A DNA stretch of 64,000 bases from Atherinomorus stipes (lineage: Eukaryota; Chordata; Actinopteri; Atheriniformes; Atherinidae). The stretch is taken from the NCBI GenBank assembly GCA_023101725.1, contig JALJCO010003064.1:310001-374000 (forward strand), in the 5' to 3' direction. Position 1 is the first letter of the stretch; every line of letters starts with the position of its first letter. The translations under genes were made by a program, and so were the position numbers. The notes beneath the pieces are model-generated. The model searched no databases. It was not told the origin of the DNA and saw only the letters and a program-made list of their open reading frames with translations. Of this stretch, positions 38,418-60,892 are shown in pieces.

Positions 38418-38518
38418 TATATATAGCTCCTCAAAGGGAGATTCCCTCCATAGCATCCCTCTAATAAAAACAAAACAAGAAAACAAAGAGAACACAATGA
38501 CGTCATGGCGTCACTTCC
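38418..38518 (-). promoter_or_regulatory. il12a: il12a promoter: TATA box, NF-kB site and CRE
   Basis: Upstream of the il12a ATG (38341-38343) are a TATA-like TATATATA at 38418-38425, a kB-consensus decamer GGGAGATTCC at 38436-38445 (extended to CCC at 38446), a perfect CRE TGACGTCA at 38498-38505 and a second CGTCA half-site with an adjacent ACTTCC (ETS-type) at 38509-38518. The order and spacing are those of an inducible cytokine promoter. Binding is inferred from motif match only. Confidence 0.6.
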
Positions 38519-39319
38519 TTGATGGGTTGAGTAAATGGAAAGTAATTATTATTGTTATTCTTTCGTAAAGAGTTTTTCTGGCATCATCTGTGTTTCAGAA
38601 GAAATCTGCGAAGCTGATTAACAATATTAATGCAGGACTACAGCGACTGTAGCGGTTTGTGTAGATTACTGTATAAGCAATGGTCATGTCTGCTGGTGCT
38701 TCTCACAAACGCAAAGCTCTGAAAACCAAATCCGAGAGGATAAGACAACTCACGAGCAAACATAACGCAAATTTGTATCTATAATCCCTATTTTAATCAC
38801 GAGAAAGTTTGCGGGGAAAACTATCATCCTCATAGTGACGGAGATTCAGATTCCTTTACTCCCATTGTAGATTTACAGCCTATAGGCCAGTGTGTACGGG
38901 TAAAGCTGGCATCTTTCTTGCACAACAACAAAACATAAATAAAGAGAACACAAAATAAAAAAGGGACAATAATGAAAGGTCTTAGAAATATTTGCTATCC
39001 CTCGCATACACTCAAACATACACAGCATTCCATAAATAAATAATTGTAAAAGGTTCATTTTAGAATGTAAAGAGCACATTAAAACGAACATTTAATAAAC
39101 AAACAAAAACAAAACAAACATTAAACGAGATACATCTTTATAGCTCTTCAGCTCTGTGCTTGGTGTCTGAGTGTGTTTGTAATGAATTCAGTGGTCTGGG
39201 GGAGGGGGTTAATTTGGGTTTTTGGTTCAATAATGTCTGCCTGATGGCAGTCATTCAGACAAACCCCATCCAGGATGGAATGAGTCTTCCACCATCTTCT
39301 CCACCTTTTTGTGGCACTG
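38519..39319. other. Upstream of il12a, no gene
   Basis: AT-rich unique sequence; no exon or clear repeat recognised. Confidence 0.35.
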
Positions 39320-39770
39320 AGAGGTGAAGATCTCTTCCAGAGTTGTGAGTTTCGTGTTTGTGATTTTCTGTACCATCTTCATAACTCTCTACTTTGGGGT
39401 GAGCAAGCACATCCTCAGGACTTTCCACTCCTCTTCCATTGAAAGCTTCATCATCTTCTCCATTACCTGCTGGTACAACGCCATCAGCCCACAGCACAGA
39501 ACACCTCTGAACAACATGGTGAAAGTGTGCTCCAGGATCACTGGACTCCTGGCCTGAGCACTTAAACTCCCACCCCACCCCACACTTCACAGTTATTTGC
39601 ACAACATACCTCCACATTATCATATTACTATATACATGTACAGCCCACCATTCCATATTTTGTTTTCGTAATTACTTGTTTCTGTTATTTGATTTAGTGT
39701 CTAACTGCCTGTGTGCCTTTTATTGTCCCTTGGGGACAAATTAATATTTCTAATTTAATTGAATTGGTGG
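39320..39770 (+). mobile_element. 3' fragment of a non-LTR retrotransposon (LINE)
   Basis: Plus strand around 39410-39557 encodes the tail of a LINE ORF2: SFIIFSITCWYNAISPQHRT then NNMVKVCSRITG, the signature following the reverse transcriptase of fish L2/Rex1-like elements. It is followed by the typical 3' end TTTATTGTCCCTTGGGGACA near 39719-39738 and an AATTTAATTGAATTG tail. 5'-truncated and frame-broken; inactive. Confidence 0.7.
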
Positions 39771-42240
39771 TGGGGGGGTCCAATCCCTTGGGAGGGCTGT
39801 TTTGATATGTTTTTGCACCAGTCATTATCAAAACTGGTCTAGGGCACTGGCTGATAACTGTTCAGACTCGTTGCTTTTGTCTGTTTTAGTACCCAGCGCT
39901 ATTTTGGATGTTTTCAAATAGGAGAGGACAGAGCACAGGGACAAAGAAGAACACGCCAGTGATGACATCAGCCAGTTTGGCTGCATCAGTCTCTGAACAC
40001 CTGTCCAGGGAGACCACCTGTGAATGCAGCCTGCTCTAGATTTGCCCGTCTGAACTGTACTTGTGTTTTAGGGGCGAAGCCTTGCTGTGGTTGTTATTAC
40101 AGGTGCTGATGCTGAAGTGGAGATCACTTCCTGGGAACCAAAGAACAAGCTGAGTTCTTCAGCCAATCCAGCTGTGCGACAGGTTTGGTTTTTGATGTAC
40201 CGTATCCCCTGCCATGCCGGTTGAGGGGCTGAGTTGTTGAAGTGAACATCTTTCCCCCGCCGATAAGCTGCTTTAGCCTCTCTCTTTGAGGTCCCTCCTC
40301 ACCTCTGACCTGGCCTACTGTAGAACTCCTCCCCTCCTTCCTCCCTAACCTAAATCAACTATTAATTTACCATCAATAGTTGATGGTAAATTAATCATAA
40401 TCACATTTAACCACATTCAGCTCAGCAGCAGTAAATTACAGGATGATTGGTATTACTAATTTTTCAGGCCTGTGGTCTGTGTGGGCCCCTCATACGCACT
40501 TGTGGTGAGGAGAGATGTGTTCATCATGTCTGACTACCTCTATCAACTCTCTGTGAGCCACAAAGTGTGGTCCGATACAAGCTTCTGTCAATGTCTTGAC
40601 ATTTACTTATTCATTTTGACCATTGTCTATCACTGGAGGGCTATCAATGTATTTAAAACAGTTTTGTTATAACACAGTCATGCTATAATTAGGCACAGAA
40701 GGTAATCTCTTTTTGGTGAGAAAGTCTGTCTTTCATGTGCAAAACCAGTAACAACCCACTTCCTTGTTTGTACTTGTAGATGTGTGCCTCTCTGTCCTAT
40801 TTGATCTATTTTGAGTATTATTATTATTATTTTTAAATATCTAACTATGAAGCGTTTTCTGATCCTTTCTGTGAAAAGTGCTGTAAGGTTTAGCTGGCGG
40901 AGGCTCGGCTCTTTGACCTGCTATTTGTCTTTATTTTCTCACCAGCAATACTTCAAGTGCAGTTGTGCAAACTTATGTAGAAAAAAATGGTTAAAAACTT
41001 GAACAAAATAAACAGCATTAAGAAGAAAGACTAGGTACTTAGTGGCAGGGCTCTAGTACTCACTGCCCCTTCCAGGCCCAAGCTACAAAATGAATCTCAC
41101 ACTCGCAGCTTCAGTTCTACCTTCATACTGGACGCCCCTCCTACAAGACAAACCATCATTAATTCACTTTCACTTGACAATTTATACAATATTCAGACAC
41201 AAAACATGGATGTGAAGATCAAACCACCAATAAAGTTGGACTTTAAATGTTCAAAATGGCTCCATAGGTCCCTCAAATATTGTCAGAATAGGAACAGCCC
41301 TTCAAAGTATCTACACACGGTATATGCTGTGACACCTGGTTCAAGACCTGACAAAAGAATACAAATACAATACAAATATATTCTTCAACAGTGTGTGTAA
41401 ATTGTGTGCAACCTATTTATTAGAAGAGATAGGCTACACCATTACAAGTGCTATATAAATAAAACTTTTACTTACTAACTTTAGTTGATGGACAAATAAA
41501 GCAGCACTGTATGCTGCGTAAGAAATGTTAAATTTAATGTAAATTACTTAACGTAAAACAAGATAAATCTTTGAGTGATTATATTGTTTGTGGGATTTTG
41601 TAAAGTCGATTCCTTAAGCAATATCTAGATGCATAAAACACAGTGAAAAACCCACAAGTATGACTTCATTCTTACAAATACCAGAACTAGTTTTCAGATC
41701 TAATTGTTGTGTTTTACAGACTTCTGACACGATGTGCATTCTGTGAAACTGCAGTGGTGAGTGTGGCCACAGGAGTTTCCAGGCCTTTTCTTTAACCATG
41801 GGACCATCATACAGCGAAACTTACTATAACTCTTTAAGTGCAGTATATGGTTCAGGGGGAATGGTGGGGGGCAATTTACTTGAGATTAAAAAGAAAAACC
41901 ATATTCATTACCAACTACTCAAGTAACTTAGCTTAGTTCTGTGTGAGTCTGCAACACTATGAGTGACTGTCATTTAAAAAAAAAAAAAAAAAAATTCCTG
42001 ATTACAACTTAACTTCAGAGGAGGGGGGTCCGAATTGATTTCTTGTTTAAAGAGCAGCAAATCAACCTTGGAGGATGAAACCATAAAGCAAGACCAAAAC
42101 AACGAAAGCTGAGCCATACATGATGTAATTGTGACAGTTGTGATGACTTCACTTTATAAATTCATTAGAAAGAGGAAGCAGCCGAGTGCAGCAGCGCCTG
42201 CTCACATTCAACAAACTACACAACAAACCAGCATATATGA
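39771..42240. other. Intergenic between LINE fragment and schip1 3' UTR
   Basis: No exon recognised. An inverted pair AACTATTAATTTACCATCAA / TTGATGGTAAATTAAT at about 40358-40394 could fold. An A run lies at 41976-41993. Confidence 0.35.
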
Positions 42241-43087
42241 AACAAAGTTTATTCTTTATTTTACATATCTGTACATAAACATTTCTTCCCTCAAATAAAG
42301 TATTTGAATACAATAGGATGAAAACAATATTAACACATTTATTCATTTAAAATGACTCGTGTCAGAAAATCAACATTCACAAAATGTTGAAGAGCAATTA
42401 GAGTGAACGTATTACCAAAATCTACAACTCCACTACAAGGCAGGCATGTTTCCTTTACACTCTTAGCACCTTCAAATAAACATTTCTCAGTTGAAAACTA
42501 CCATTTGTGCAGAATAAAAACGGGTCGACTTTGAAATACTTCAAAATTACTGTCCAACTTAAAATGGTCTGAAGAAGTTAGTTTTTCATTTTTTTTTATA
42601 CAGTGCTGTTTCTTTTTCTCATGACTGACTTTCTACTAAATTTTTCACTATTGTTTTATTTTTTCCCCACAATTTTTGCATTTGAACAGTTACAATTTAG
42701 TGGCAAATGTAGAAAGTTAAAAAGAAACGATAGCAAAGCAAGGCCGATCACTGCACAGGAAGCTGGGGACAGAATCCATGACAAGACACAATCAGTTTCC
42801 TCTTCTCCCAGGAAGCAGGAAGTGCTACTCCATCCTTAGCACTGGGAGAAGCAAATGAAAAAGGGTGGCTTTCTTCTGTGCTGCTGCTACCACTGAAGTC
42901 AGTACGTTGGAGAGGAGGGGGAAAGGAGGGGGAAAACAGGGTTGCAGCAAGGAGCAAAATACTTGGGACAAGCGGGAAGGTTCGGGATTGAAGCAGGGCA
43001 GATGTGGAATGGCCAGAGGGGGGAGTTTGCTTTGGAGCAAGGGTTAAGCTTGGCAGAAGGAGGCAGAGTGGAGTGAGGATGGGCATG
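42241..43087 (-). other. schip1: Probable schip1 3' UTR
   Basis: Follows the schip1 stop on the minus strand. AATAAA words on this strand occur near 42247-42260. The open frame of 172 codons at 42748-43266 in another phase overlaps the last coding exon and is not a gene. UTR length is a guess from the signals. Confidence 0.4.
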
Positions 43088-54045
<10,958 letters not shown>

Positions 54046-57000
54046 CTGCAAGAGGAGATCAACAGGACAAGGATACTTTATTTCTACAATCTCTTGATTT
54101 TGCGATTACAAAATGAGGACAGGTAAGTGTTAGGTTGGTAGTAATGAGGTGTTGTGACAAGGGGGATGCACAAATACAAAGTCCTGCAACCCTGAGCACT
54201 TCCTGCCAGTACAAATCACTGCTGAAAGCATACAAAAAGTAGAAGCCTCGTATTAATTTGGAGAGTGATGTTAGCCAGTCAACTGGAAAAAATATACAAC
54301 AGCTGACATTACCATATATCACCAGGAGGTGGTGGTCTTGCCTTACTGAACAACTGGTGAACACTGTATGCAAGATTCACACATGACCAGGCCTACACAG
54401 ACCAAATGAACACCACTTTCAGGGCTGTTCAAAACTGCAGAAATCCCAAAGCCACAAAATGACAGAAGCCACCTCTGCTGACTTCTTCTTCGTTTCAGGA
54501 CACACTTCAGCTTTGGTATCAGTTCAGTCACACACAAACGGGTCTCATGTCCCATCTGTGAGGGTAACAGCTAAACATTCGCAACTACTCTGATTATAAT
54601 CAACTGCATGATGTCATATTCAGTGAAAGAACGCTGATCAAGAAGGCTTTCCATGATCTCTAAGACCCTATTTTTTGGTTTTGTTATGTAGGAATTGGTT
54701 ACCTGTAAAACCTGCTGTTCTCCCAAACATAAGTTGAGAAGACTTCTCAACTTACTGTCTTGTTCATTTTTAAGCCAGTGATGCATAATGATGCCTCATT
54801 AATATCACGTGGGATCATGAAAAAGCATGGCAGCGTCCAAGGGTATCACTGCTGCTTCATCTCTCTAAGAAGAAAGCTCATCGACAAAACAGCAATTTTG
54901 ACATGGATGTCCATATACACAAATATTTGTTGAGACAACATGGTCTTAATTTAAAGTAAACACACACACGTGGACAAGCTCTTTCCATGAAGCTCAGAAC
55001 TACTGCTCATGGAACAAATGATACCTTCTCCAAGTGGGAACAATCCTGCATTTGTGGCGTCCACAGTTGTCTGAAAGTATTTTTGGGCTCGAGGAAATTT
55101 GTTATAGTTCCAGTGTTTGAGGAGGTATCCAGGCAGGCTATAAGTGAGAGCTTTTCTCCGATAAGGTGCAGTGTTTAACTAAAATCCTTAAGTCAGGGAT
55201 GGGGAGCGCTTGTCATTTATAATGACAGCCTAAGTGTCAACACTGTCTAATATCCAATGCTGGGAAGCAGTGCCACTCCTGCTGACACGTACCAGAAGGA
55301 ATGCAGTTCATACTGGAGCTCCTGATGGATAGAAGTGTTCAGAATGGTTTTCTCTGACATTACTACTTGAGTGTGTGTACTATACTAAGAATAATTACTT
55401 ACACCTCAATATATTTCTCACTTTTCTTTTCAGTGTTCCACACATCCCATTCTTGTTTTTTTCGGGCTCATGTGGTTAGATCGGTTGTCTCACTGGTTTC
55501 TTGTCTGCTTTCCTTCTCATCATGCCCAATATGCACTTCTCCCCATCAGCCTCAGGATTCTCCTCTTCCTTCCATCAAGCCATCACTCCGTGGTTCATTC
55601 TGTTCGTCCCTCTTCAAATTGCTCATCACACCTTCACTCCTCTCCTCCTCCCCTCTCTTCTCTCAATGTTTATCTCTCTTGACAATTGTGTGGAGACGTT
55701 GGTGAGAGTGTCTTCACGAACGGCAAATGAACATAATCCCACTCCACACAAGAGCCTGCAAGATGCTCTTGGCATTATGTGCACACTCAGGAACAGCTAC
55801 TGGACCTTGCTTGCATTTCTCTTTTGTGTATCTGTGTGAAAGATTGTCTTGCTAATCAAAATGAACATACTTGAAAGTTTCAATTCACTTGCTCAAAAGG
55901 TGCAACAGCAGCCTGTGCGGTCCAGTTCAGGGCAAACCTTTCTGTGCACTGACATCGCTCACACTGACTAGAGCGAAGGTGTCAGTCAAGTTACTCTGCT
56001 GAACAGTTGCTTCAAGCGAAAATGAAAACCAGAAGCTTCTGGCTCACTGAGCATTCCTGTCTGTCTGCTCTCCTCATATGGTGAGAACTGAGAAGAGACA
56101 CGACTGAGGGCTGGCTGAGACCAAGTCTGGCACATTCAGGAGGGCACCGGGGGAGTTTTTGCATGAGGCATCAGAAGCACTTCAAATTTGACAGTTTATA
56201 AAAAATCAAAATCAAAAATCAAATCAGTTTGCAGTTGCAGGGCCTCACACAAGCTGCTACAACAAGGTATGAGCTGAAGTGAAGACTTGAAGTTACAAAC
56301 TCTAAAAGAAGTGACTTCTAACGGCAGCGAGTGATCACACTTTGAGACTTTCCAGGCGAGAGTTCAGACGTTTGATAGATGGAAAACAAGCTAAATAGAG
56401 TAAGTTTTTTTTTTTTTTTTCTTTTTTTGCCCCTTTGCACCATTTTGTTGGAAATGGTGCAAAATGCCTAAAAACAAAGAATAAAAGCTGTCATACTTTA
56501 GTAAAGGTGCTAAAAAGCTTTCTACATGAAGAATGTTCTGGATCAAATCCAATGGAAATGAATTTTAATCTAATGAGTGTTAAATCGTGCAAAGCTGTGG
56601 TTTAGGAAAACAACACTGTACATGACATAGCTGTAAATTTTTTGTGGAACAGTAGAGATGAAGCTCAATGTGCACTTTGATCTGGTCATGAGATCTGCCT
56701 GCATTCCCCACATTAATCCACATTCCAACCAAGACAGGCACTTATGTCATAATGAAAAGTCCTAAATTGGCAAATGTTGTTATGATTCTGAGCCTCTGCA
56801 CAAGAAACCATCTCCAGAAACTTTCTATTCAAAGCTGTCATTCCTCTGTCCATCTTCTTTTGGTGAATATTTTGGGATAACCTTGAAAGAGTTTACCAGT
56901 TTCTATTAGTGATTATCATTAAAAATGGACTTTTTGTACCAACTTTCTGATATAAGCTCCAAATATTCACTTTTCAGTCCTATAAAACACAAAAGATAAA

Positions 57001-60000
57001 AGTAAAATATTCACATTTTGGAAAGCAGTGTAGGCACAGCCAGAATGCACCATCACAGGTTAAATCGATGCTGGAGAAATTGAATTTATTCCTGTAAGGG
57101 AAGAATGTAAAACCTCACAGATCTGCAGTTGGACTAAAATAGCAGATTTACCATCTAACACCTGCCTGACATCACAGCTTCATGTCTGGGTGTAAATATC
57201 ACCTGCTGTAAAGCTTGTTTGTGTTGAGTTCTTGTACATGTGTGGTATAACAGTTGTAGCAGCCCCATAAACCATTTAAAAAAGGTGTGAGAGGCGTGAA
57301 ACCCTCTTGTCTCTCTCTTCTGTTCTACAAGTTTTCATTGATTCTTTTTTGGCATAATTCAAGAATATCATATAAAGAAGAGAAAAGGCTGAAATTGATA
57401 AATATATAGAGTATCGTGCCCAATTTAGGTACATTTCTGTGACAGTTCAGGACGTGGCAAAAACTGGCAGTCATATTAAATCTGGTGCACATCCTATTTA
57501 ACAGTGCACTCCATCAATAATGACCCGAGGAGACAAATAAGGAACTTTGAGAGGCTTCTGAAGTTCGATGTTCTTAATTAGCAATTTCTAAAAAACACCA
57601 ATGTTTACTCCTGTGTTTTGCCCTCACTCAACCTTACCAGTCATCTCTCATCGCCTCATATTTTCGCTCTTTGGATGAGGTCAGTTTCACTGCTCCAGGC
57701 TGTTCTTGCATTACATATCAAGTATGATCCTCCACTTCTTAAACATGCACATAATTATTCCAGCAGAGCTTCGCACAAAACACAACAAAACCCTGACATG
57801 GCAAACGTGTCATATGTGTGTTTTCTCCTGCTGATGAATTGGAAAACTGCTAAATCTGTCCCATTTACACTTAAAGGTGCATGTGGGAAATAAACATAAC
57901 AGAAGGGATGAGTGACAGCTTTAACTACCTCCTTCGGCTGCTGGCCTCAAGCACCAGAGCCGCCCAAATTAGATTGGGAGGAGCACAATTGGGCTAATTT
58001 GTGTTTTTCCTCAAATTCATGAAGCAATTTCCTCTGTCGAGAAACCCTCATTGACAGGCACATTTTCTCCTCCATGCCGCACTAGGACCATTCATCTGCA
58101 GGCCAAGAGGGTGATTTAGCCCTGGCAATGTACAACGGGGGTGCTTGTTTTGAGCCTCCATATCTTCCATCAAGATCTATATTGGAAATGGGGGATGAAT
58201 TGAATTATCCGTGCAAACAAAGAGCACCCTCCTTCTGCCTCCCTCTAAATTGCTGGCTCTACTTGCCAAAAGCTGTTTAGTGGTTAAGAACTGAGATGTG
58301 TGTGAATGTGGATGTGTGCATGTGTATACTGCATGCCTACACATTTCTGCCCTTTGCTTTGATCTAATTTCAGCCTCCTTTTTCTGTCCTCTTATCTTTT
58401 TCTAAAGCTAAAATTAATCATGCACTCATTTCTTAACATTTTTGTTCCCTTTCTTTTCTATTTTTTTCTCAACATTCCTCACAAAGTAGTCTCCTTTTTT
58501 TCTGCACAATGGATTCTTTTCACCGGCTGAGACCTTACTCCCTGGCTCGAGACAAGAACCCACTGTTGGCACACAAGCACACATACATACACAATCACCA
58601 GCTATATGTCTTCTTATGTATATGAAGCATGACATTATATTGAATTTGGAAATGACTAAGTGTGTTTGAAGCTTAGAGCACTCTTTTTTTTTTATTAAGG
58701 CAGCTGCTGGTAAGTATTTGTGCATGTGTGCGTCGCTGTGTTTTGGCAGACTGTGGGGTGTAGAGAATCCAAACAGGGATGGCTTCACTTACATGCTTTT
58801 TTCCAGGACTGACAGCGAGCTGCTGCTGACATCTCAGCTTTATAAACAGCTAAAAGTTCACTGATTCTTCTCTTTGTGTTTTGTGACTGTGTGGTGCAGC
58901 TTTATGACTTACACAGATGTTATCATTGTTTAAAGTTGATCCAATTAGTCCCTGTGAAGTAGCAGTTAGCTGTTTTAGGAAATGCTCATATTCCATGTCA
59001 TGCTGAGAGTTGGACCACTGGTGCAAATAAATATGTGAGCCAAATTACAAAGATACAGCCAGCAGCAGATGGGTTCAGCTCTGACAACCCTGTCCATTTG
59101 CAACTTATCTCCTTTTTTTGTTGGATAGTTGCTTTACATTCTGTATTTCCAGTCTGTAAACACCTATACCTCTTTAACTGCCAAAGTATTCACAGAAGTA
59201 TACACTTTTAAAGTATACTGTATACACATTGTTGGCGGAGGCTAAATATGGGTTCATGTTTCTGTGAGTGCGCTTCTCTCTTTTGACTATCTGTCTTTGC
59301 TATCTGAGACCTGTCTTTTCTATGCAGTGCAGCATTCCATCCCAGATAAGGGACCTGACCTTTGGCCCCTCTAACAGTTCAGCTGCAGGTCAGTGCAAGA
59401 CTGCTCCTGTCACTCAGCTCAAAGAAGAACAGCACAGCAAGAGGCAAAAATGGGATAATGAATGTATATGTGGTGGTAAAAAAGTAAAGGGGGAGGGTTA
59501 AAGAGAGAAAAAAGAAGGGGGTGGGGGCGTTGATGAGAAGCATGAACTAGGTCTGGACAGGACAATGGGTCTATGACTCACATTTGAGCTTTCTCTCTGT
59601 GAGAAGTTTTGCCTATGTGTGTGAAGAGCTTTCGTGTTTTTCTCCCAAAGAATGAAGCAGATTTGAGAATAAAGCCTTTTGCTCATAGTGTTATGTCATA
59701 GCACTGCCTCAAAAATGTGTGGCCTTTAATGTCCAGACTTAAGCTTCTCAGCCTTTGTGCTGCATCACATAGCTTTACACAGGAGAGCAAATTCGATTAT
59801 AAAGAGAAAGTTTAACATCTGCTTAGCCACTATGAATACATGGTTTGCTCAGTTGAGCATAAAGAATGGAACCTGGGGGAAGCAATAGCATAGTGTGCTC
59901 TCTTACACCCAATTATTCATTAGTAATATTTAGTTTGGTAAACCTGTAAAAAAAAAAAGAAAAAAAAAAAAAAAAAAAGACTACATGAAGTGTAAAAGTG

Positions 60001-60796
60001 GGCAAAAATACTGAAATATATCATTCAAGAAGCAACTCTTCTTGAAGAGTTGCAACTGCTTCTAACCAAGAAATCCTCCAGCACAAGACCCATAACTTGC
60101 TGTATTTACATGTTCATTTAATAAACAAAAATATCACATGCAAGTTATTCAGAACTTAGATGCTGGTACTGTAAATGACTTGTTACAGTATCTTGAGACA
60201 AAGCCAAACCAGTGTTAACTGTGCAGTTTCCCCCTTGCTACGAGCGTTTGCTGTCATTTGCAACTATATATTGGACAGGTGAGTGGTATAAGTCTTTCAC
60301 AGTCAATAGCCCCTTTCACACTTGCTTTAAAGAGCGGCAATAGTTTCTTTTACTAATTGCATTCAGACGTTCCGCTCTTTTACCTCGGAGCAGCAGACAT
60401 GCACCGGCTCGCCCCTACAGTATGTCATAGGAGCGGAAATGTTGCGGCACGTTCTTTTGGCTGAACGCACAAGAAATGTTCCGGTACGACTTCGTCCTAT
60501 CCTGCCCCCCCCCATGCCATATTACTCATTTTTTCAAACAAAATAAACAAATACAGAACAAAACTGTTTAGTCAGGGGTACAAACATGAATTGTGAATGA
60601 AGCTGCAAGGAGCATGTAAAAATGATGATATATAAGCCAAGCAATCAGTGAAAAAACAACCAACCATATTAATCAAATAAGAACTTTCTAAAATAAATTT
60701 TGTTTTTCTCGTTTCGACAAATGACGTGTCTGGAACATTTGAAATTTGAACTGTGATGCTGAAATGAAAGGCAGAAAATGTGACCTTGTCTTTTAC
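54046..60796. other. Large schip1 intron, possible conserved elements
   Basis: No exon recognised on either strand. The stretch 57895-58260 is repeat-free, with words such as TGACAGCTTTAAC, CCCAAATTAGATTGG and TTGGGCTAATTTG that look like homeobox/MEIS sites, and reads like a conserved non-coding element. An A-rich run lies at 59949-59979. About 60305-60520 (CCCCTTTCACAC... ACGTTC) may be a MITE fragment. Confidence 0.4.
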
Positions 60797-60892
60797 CTCT
60801 TTGTAGTCATCACTGAGGTAGAGACTGGACGCTTGCCTGATGACATCATCTACTCCACCACATCCATCCATTTTATCCAGCATCTCCCTCAT
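60797..60892 (-). CDS. schip1: Probable alternative first exon of schip1
   Basis: An ATG at 60890-60892 opens a 32-codon stretch (MREMLDKMDGCGGVDDVIRQ, then ASSLYLSDDYKE) that ends at a good 5' splice site AAAGAG|GTAAAAG in phase 0. The next downstream exon on this strand that begins in phase 0 is the conserved schip1 exon 53927-54045, so joining gives [15 protein letters not shown] in frame over a 6.75-kb intron. Human SCHIP1 has several isoforms with different first exons joined at this same point, which fits. I cannot recall the exact vertebrate counterpart, so the link rests on phase, strand, amphipathic codon-like text and position. Confidence 0.55.

Noticed and set aside
55367..55839. 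Overlapping 112-codon plus-strand frames
   Set aside because: Low-complexity Ser/Leu text from a TC-rich intron; no homology or splice support.
60032..60053. Perfect 10-bp hairpin GCAACTCTTC-TT-GAAGAGTTGC as a possible RNA element
   Set aside because: Isolated short palindrome in an intron with no neighbouring motif; expected by chance at this scale.
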